Below, one piece after another: positions 40,550 through 43,782 of a stretch of DNA of 43,782 nucleotides. Each line of letters opens with the position of its first letter. The stretch's first letter is position 1. A program made the position numbers and the translations under genes. A model generated the notes under the pieces. It saw nothing but the letters and a program-made list of their open reading frames with translations. It did no database searches and was not told the origin of the DNA. Origin of the DNA: a virus; the IMG/VR virus record IMGVR_UViG_3300034106_001615, positions 1 to 43,782 of that record; one strand, 5' to 3'.

Positions 40550-40824
40550 GAGAATCCGCGATTGAGAAGTATCTGGCCCGGCACGTCATTTTGATGGGCG
40601 GTGAGATCCGCAAGGCCCAATGGATTGGGCGCGCCGGCGCACCCGACCGCCGGGTCATGCTGCCCGGGCGCACGCCGTTCTGGGTGGAGCTCAAGGCCAC
40701 CGGCGAGAAGCCCACCGCCCAGCAGGTCCGCGAGCACAACCGCATGCGTCGGCTCGGTGAGCTGGTGTACGTGATCGATTCGATCGAAGACGTGATTGAT
40801 TTACTGAACCCACAGGAAGGCTGA
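40546..40824 (+). CDS. VRR-NUC nuclease
   Basis: A 92-residue protein: Asp34 in GAPDRRVMLPG, Glu48 and Lys50 in FWVELKATG, and Gln59/60 in PTAQQ make the PD-(D/E)XK centre of VRR-NUC. Probably resolves or trims branched DNA in replication or packaging. ATG overlaps the Mom-like stop (ATGA). Confidence 0.88.
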   Translation: MRESAIEKYLARHVILMGGEIRKAQWIGRAGAPDRRVMLPGRTPFWVELKATGEKPTAQQVREHNRMRRLGELVYVIDSIEDVIDLLNPQEG

Positions 40825-40979
40825 TGTGCCCCAAATGCAACAACTTCAAGAGCGACGTCATCTACACCCGGCAGCTCCGGGACACTACCCTGGTCCGCCG
40901 CCGGTGCTGCACGGCCTGCGGCGTCAGGTACACGACGCACGAGAGGGTCTACGTGCCCCCACCGAAGTACCGCGCATGA
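40824..40979 (+). CDS. NrdR-like zinc ribbon, 51-residue stand-alone
   Basis: It reads MCPKCNNFKSDVIYTRQLRD then TTLVRRRCCTACGVRYTTHE, the zinc-ribbon half of NrdR (C-x2-C ... C-x2-C) with its RRR...C...C-G-x-R-x-T-T-x-E pattern. The ATP-cone half is absent. Its TGATG overlaps the VRR-NUC stop, and its stop overlaps the helicase ATG. Likely nucleic-acid-binding; target unknown. Confidence 0.75.
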   Translation: MCPKCNNFKSDVIYTRQLRDTTLVRRRCCTACGVRYTTHERVYVPPPKYRA

Positions 40980-42391
40980 GCACGCGCCAGAAGTTCACCC
41001 CCCGTCCGTACCAGACGCTGATCATCAACCACATCCTGGACGGGAAGCGCGTCGCGGTCTGGGCCGGCATGGGCACCGGCAAGACGGTCGCGACCCTGTC
41101 GGCGCTGGAGATCCTGCAGATGGTCGAGGACGGCCCGGCGCTGGTGATAGCACCGTTGCGCGTGGCGACGACGACGTGGCCCGAGGAGGTCCTCAAGTGG
41201 GACCACCTGAAGGGCATGAACGTCGTGCCGATCGTGGGCACTGAGCGCGAGCGCATCGCCGCCGTGCGGTCGCCGTCGCAGGTCTACACCACCAACTACG
41301 AGCAGATCGTCTGGCTGGTGGCGTACTGGGGCGACAAGTGGCCCTACGCCACGGTGGTCCTGGACGAGTCCACCAAGGTCAAGGGGTTCAGGCTGCGCCA
41401 GGGCGGCAAGCGCGCCCAGGCCCTAGGCAGCATCACCCACACCCGCATCAAGCGCCTGATCGAGCTCACCGGCACGCCGGCCAGCAACGGCCTCAAGGAC
41501 CTCTGGGGGCAGGCGTGGTTCATCGACGCAGGTGCGCGCCTGGGCCGAACCTTCACCGCCTTCTCGCAGCGGTGGTTCCGTCCCGACAGGACGGGCTACG
41601 GGGTCGAGCCGCTGGCGATCGCCCAGGTCGAGATCCAGGACAAGCTGCGCGACGTCTGCCTGACGATCGAGGCCAAGGACTGGTTCGACCTGCGCGAGCC
41701 GATCATCAACAACATCATGGTCAAGCTGCCGCTCAAGGCCCGCAAGCACTACCAGGACATGGAGGACGAGATGTACACCGCCCTCGACACGGGCGACGAG
41801 ATCGAGGCGTTCAACGCGGCGGCGAAGACTCAGAAGTGCCTGCAGATCGCCAACGGCGCGATGTACGTGGGCGACGGGGCGCTGGCGTGGCAGGAGGTCC
41901 ACACGGCCAAGCTGGAGGCCCTGGAGTCGGTGATCGAGGAGGCAGCCGGGATGCCGGTGCTGGTGGCGTACAACTTCAAGTCGGATCTGGCCCGGCTGCT
42001 GAAGCACTTCCCCCAGGGGCGCCACCTGGACAAGAAGCCCGAGACGATCAAGGACTGGAACGCGGGCAAGATCCCGGTCCTGTTCGCCCACCCGGCCAGC
42101 GCCGGCCACGGGCTCAACTTGCAGGACGGCGGCAACATCCTGGTGTTCTTCAGCGTCAACTGGAACCTGGAGGAGCACCTGCAGATCATCGAGCGCATCG
42201 GCCCGACCCGGCAACTGCAGTCAGGCCACGATCGCCCGGTGTTCATCCACCGCATCCTGGCCCGGGACACCGTGGACCTGCTGGTGCTTCAGCGCCTGGA
42301 GACCAAGAGGGAGGTGCAGGACATCCTCATGGAGGCCATGAAACACCGCAGGAAGGCGGGTCAGAAGAAGATGTCTGGCCTCAACGCCTGA
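40976..42391 (+). CDS. SNF2-type DNA helicase/translocase
   Basis: A 471-residue protein; start MSTRQKFTPRPYQTLIINHI at 40976. Walker A AGMGTGKTVA (about residues 30-37) and the DE-S-type box VVLDESTKVK (about 127-136). Helicase C motifs include HPASAGHGLNLQDGGNILVF and IIERIGPTRQLQSGHDRPVF (QxxxRxxR-like). Common phage helicase beside VRR-NUC, helping replication or recombination. A longer 5' frame to 40826 is the zinc-ribbon gene in another frame. Confidence 0.9.
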   Translation: MSTRQKFTPRPYQTLIINHILDGKRVAVWAGMGTGKTVATLSALEILQMVEDGPALVIAPLRVATTTWPEEVLKWDHLKGMNVVPIVGTERERIAAVRSPSQVYTTNYEQIVWLVAYWGDKWPYATVVLDESTKVKGFRLRQGGKRAQALGSITHTRIKRLIELTGTPASNGLKDLWGQAWFIDAGARLGRTFTAFSQRWFRPDRTGYGVEPLAIAQVEIQDKLRDVCLTIEAKDWFDLREPIINNIMVKLPLKARKHYQDMEDEMYTALDTGDEIEAFNAAAKTQKCLQIANGAMYVGDGALAWQEVHTAKLEALESVIEEAAGMPVLVAYNFKSDLARLLKHFPQGRHLDKKPETIKDWNAGKIPVLFAHPASAGHGLNLQDGGNILVFFSVNWNLEEHLQIIERIGPTRQLQSGHDRPVFIHRILARDTVDLLVLQRLETKREVQDILMEAMKHRRKAGQKKMSGLNA

Positions 42392-42561
42392 CGGGTCACG
42401 AGGCCCTTGGTGGCCCTCTCGATCTCGATCGCAAGGACAGGAGAGGCTTGGCGCCGGCCTGAGATCAAGAGGCTCATCCAGGTGGGGGTGATGCCCAGGA
42501 ACTGGGCCATCTCGCTCTTGGCGCCCATGACGTCGGTTTGGAAGTACTCGGAGAGGGTCAT
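42361..42561 (-). CDS. Small HTH regulator (YdaS/Cro-like), antisense to the helicase 3' end
   Basis: Start MTLSEYFQTDVMGAKSEMAQ at 42561 with AAGGA 5 bases upstream; an earlier Met is 8 codons longer without SD. HTH: EMAQFLGITPTWMSLLISGR. It overlaps the last 31 bases of the helicase gene on the other strand. It is a second DNA-binding regulator of the same general class as the 34209 protein. Confidence 0.75.
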   Translation of the reverse strand: MTLSEYFQTDVMGAKSEMAQFLGITPTWMSLLISGRRQASPVLAIEIERATKGLVTRQALRPDIFF

Positions 42562-42635
42562 GGCAGTCCTTGTGGAAACGGCCATTGTAACCCCGAGTTG
42601 TAGTACACTGTAACTTCACATCAACAGGAGGACGT
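42562..42635. promoter_or_regulatory. Divergent control region at 42.6 kb
   Basis: On the minus strand ACAACTCGGGGTTACAAT (42584-42601) gives a -10 TACAAT almost identical to promoter-like element A (CAAACTCCGGGTTACAAT). On the plus strand an AGGAGG SD leads to the 42636 gene. The exact plus promoter is not certain. Confidence 0.5.
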
Positions 42636-42830
42636 ATGACCGTCTACAACACAGGCAAGGTAAAGATCGGCCTGGGCTACACCCCGCCCAACACCACCGA
42701 GATGTCCGAGGACGAGATCATCGTCCAGCGGGGGCTGCTGGGGGTGCGCAAGAGCTGCGTGAGCGACGCGATCGCCACGATCGTGGTGGTTTTTGGTATT
42801 GCCGCCCTGGCGACGTGGTGGTCGGCATGA
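42636..42830 (+). CDS. Small transmembrane protein (64 residues)
   Basis: Start MTVYNTGKVKIGLGYTPPNT with AGGAGG. One hydrophobic helix near the C-terminus (AIATIVVVFGIAALATWW). A cytoplasmic N-terminal half with MSEDEIIVQRGLLG. Function unknown; first gene of the accessory tail. Confidence 0.7.
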   Translation: MTVYNTGKVKIGLGYTPPNTTEMSEDEIIVQRGLLGVRKSCVSDAIATIVVVFGIAALATWWSA

Positions 42831-43057
42831 CCGATGAACGCATTGCCGAACTGATGGGGTGGCGTTGGCCGACCAGTGCTCACCCCGACGACATGCTTGC
42901 CAAGGTGCAGGCAGTTGTACGCGAAGCTGTACGCACTGATGCATTTGCAGACCGATGCAAGCTGGCAACGGACTGCCTGCCCCAGTCACCCTACCGGGTG
43001 ATGCTGGAGAATTTGCACCGCGAGATGTTGGGCATTAAGCAGAGGGTTGAGCCATGA
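42827..43057 (+). CDS. Hypothetical protein (76 residues)
   Basis: Start MTDERIAELMGWRWPTSAHP at 42827 in an ATGA overlap. Contains MLAKVQAVVREAVRTDAFAD. The IAELMGW opening is frequent in small phage proteins. Function unknown. Confidence 0.65.
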   Translation: MTDERIAELMGWRWPTSAHPDDMLAKVQAVVREAVRTDAFADRCKLATDCLPQSPYRVMLENLHREMLGIKQRVEP

Positions 43058-43254
43058 ACGAGCGAATCCGAACCTTTATGGAAGGGCTGTTCGACGTTAC
43101 CGTTGACTCTCGCGGAAGGGAGGAATGTTGCGCTGACTACATCAACGTGCAGCGGTTTGCCGACCGTATCGTCCGGGAATGCGCCGAGTTGAGTACCGGC
43201 TATACCGGCAACGTTAAGTTGCTGATAATGAACCATTTTGGGATTGAGCCATGA
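43054..43254 (+). CDS. Hypothetical protein (66 residues)
   Basis: It reads MNERIRTFMEGLFDVTVDSR, then RFADRIVRECAELSTGYTGN and IMNHFGIEP. The FAxxIVRECAE ... HFGI pattern is common in short phage proteins. ATGA overlap on both sides. Function unknown. Confidence 0.7.
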   Translation: MNERIRTFMEGLFDVTVDSRGREECCADYINVQRFADRIVRECAELSTGYTGNVKLLIMNHFGIEP

Positions 43255-43718
43255 CCGAGCGTGCTGCGTTTGAGGCATGGTGTGATGACTATTGGGAAAC
43301 AAGTTCGTACTTGCACAAGAGCCGGACCTGCGGGGAGTGGGCGGCTTGGCGGGCTGGGCGTGTTGACCTAGCGCAGGTTGGGGACTGCGGAAAAACGTGC
43401 AAACGAGCAATGCTCTGCTACGCCTGTTCAAAAGAATTGGGGGGGATAGCCCGAGGCGACATCTTGAGATGCATTGAAACCGACGAGCTTTGCACTGTAG
43501 AGGCTACATCCACCACCGGCAAAACGCTGGTTAAGTGGGCCGGTAACGATTTTGGCACGTACACGGCAGAGCAGATTGGAGAGTTGTTCTGGGTCGAACC
43601 GAAGCCCCAATGGCAAGGGCTGACGGATGCAGAAATCGAGGAGTTTGAGAATATGGCACTAGGGCCGCATGACCTGTGCCTTGAGATAGAAGCCAAGCTA
43701 CAGGAGAAGAACACATGA
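43251..43718 (+). CDS. Hypothetical protein (155 residues)
   Basis: Start MTERAAFEAWCDDYWETSSY. The AFEAW ... WAAWRAGR opening is widespread in phage accessory proteins. The middle is Cys-rich (DCGKTCKRAMLCYACSKELG), possibly metal-binding, and followed by a small beta domain. ATG overlaps the preceding stop. Function unknown. Confidence 0.65.
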   Translation: MTERAAFEAWCDDYWETSSYLHKSRTCGEWAAWRAGRVDLAQVGDCGKTCKRAMLCYACSKELGGIARGDILRCIETDELCTVEATSTTGKTLVKWAGNDFGTYTAEQIGELFWVEPKPQWQGLTDAEIEEFENMALGPHDLCLEIEAKLQEKNT

Positions 43719-43782
43719 GCAAGCTCACCCCCGCCGACGTCAAGAACGTCTACCTCGCGTGCGACATGCGCGACCCGAGCGG
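43715..43782 (+). CDS. Partial gene at window end
   Basis: Start MSKLTPADVKNVYLACDMRD at 43715 with AGGAGA upstream, overlapping the stop before it. Only 22 full codons remain in the window. Function cannot be told. Confidence 0.5.
   Translation, partial: MSKLTPADVKNVYLACDMRDPS

Noticed and set aside
1-43782. Terminal repeats or circular join at the window ends
   Set aside because: The two ends share no visible overlap and are inside different partial genes, so no terminus can be called.

Overview
The window is a segment of a tailed double-stranded DNA phage (Caudoviricetes), most likely a podovirus. It has a large portal with a long coiled-coil tail, a head-tail adaptor-like protein, tail-fibre genes, and no tape-measure, sheath or baseplate genes. 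No rRNA, tRNA, integrase, transposase or CRISPR array was recognised. High GC over most of the window, family-A DNA polymerase, DUF2800/DUF2815 genes, VRR-NUC, a Mom-like protein and a three-TM holin fit phages of freshwater proteobacteria. The host is an inference and is not shown by the sequence. Both window ends cut through genes, so the genome continues beyond it or was opened arbitrarily.

Layout. Nearly everything from 1 to about 34.4 kb is on the minus strand and is read from right to left. From about 34.5 kb to the end the genes are on the plus strand. The divergence point (34.42-34.55 kb) holds a small Cro/YdaS-like repressor gene, back-to-back promoters and a palindromic operator candidate. 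Reading leftward from there: primase-helicase; an iteron-rich origin-like region (31.87-32.01 kb); a run of small early genes (27.1-31.8 kb) divided into units by four copies of a promoter-like element; small terminase; a lysis cassette (membrane/coiled-coil protein, GH24 lysozyme, three-TM holin); large terminase; two large proteins with ADP-ribosyltransferase-like domains; portal; two small genes; a GroES-like co-chaperonin; scaffold; an unknown gene; a capsid-accessory protein; major capsid protein; several virion proteins; an adaptor-like protein with an inserted lectin-like domain; tail fibres; a LamG/glycine-rich adhesin; and a few small genes.

The rightward block (34.5-43.8 kb) is DNA metabolism: small early proteins, a DUF2800 RecB/Cas4-like nuclease with an apparent Fe-S cysteine pattern, a DUF2815 protein, a gp49-like protein, DNA polymerase, a low-GC Mom-like DNA-modification protein, a VRR-NUC nuclease, a 51-residue NrdR-like zinc ribbon, an SNF2-type helicase, an antisense HTH regulator with its own control region, then small accessory genes. 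Genes are packed with ATGA/TGATG overlaps. Seven small genes (40-57 codons) that fill apparent gaps were found by direct translation.

Most worth a second look: the two ART-like polyvalent proteins beside the portal, one of which appears frameshifted; the 31.87-32.01 kb array of TCTGGAACA iterons with spacing falling 11, 10, 9; the four-copy 14-bp element fixed next to -10 boxes; a short GG-V-type motif recurring across several virion-region proteins; and the low-GC Mom-like gene.
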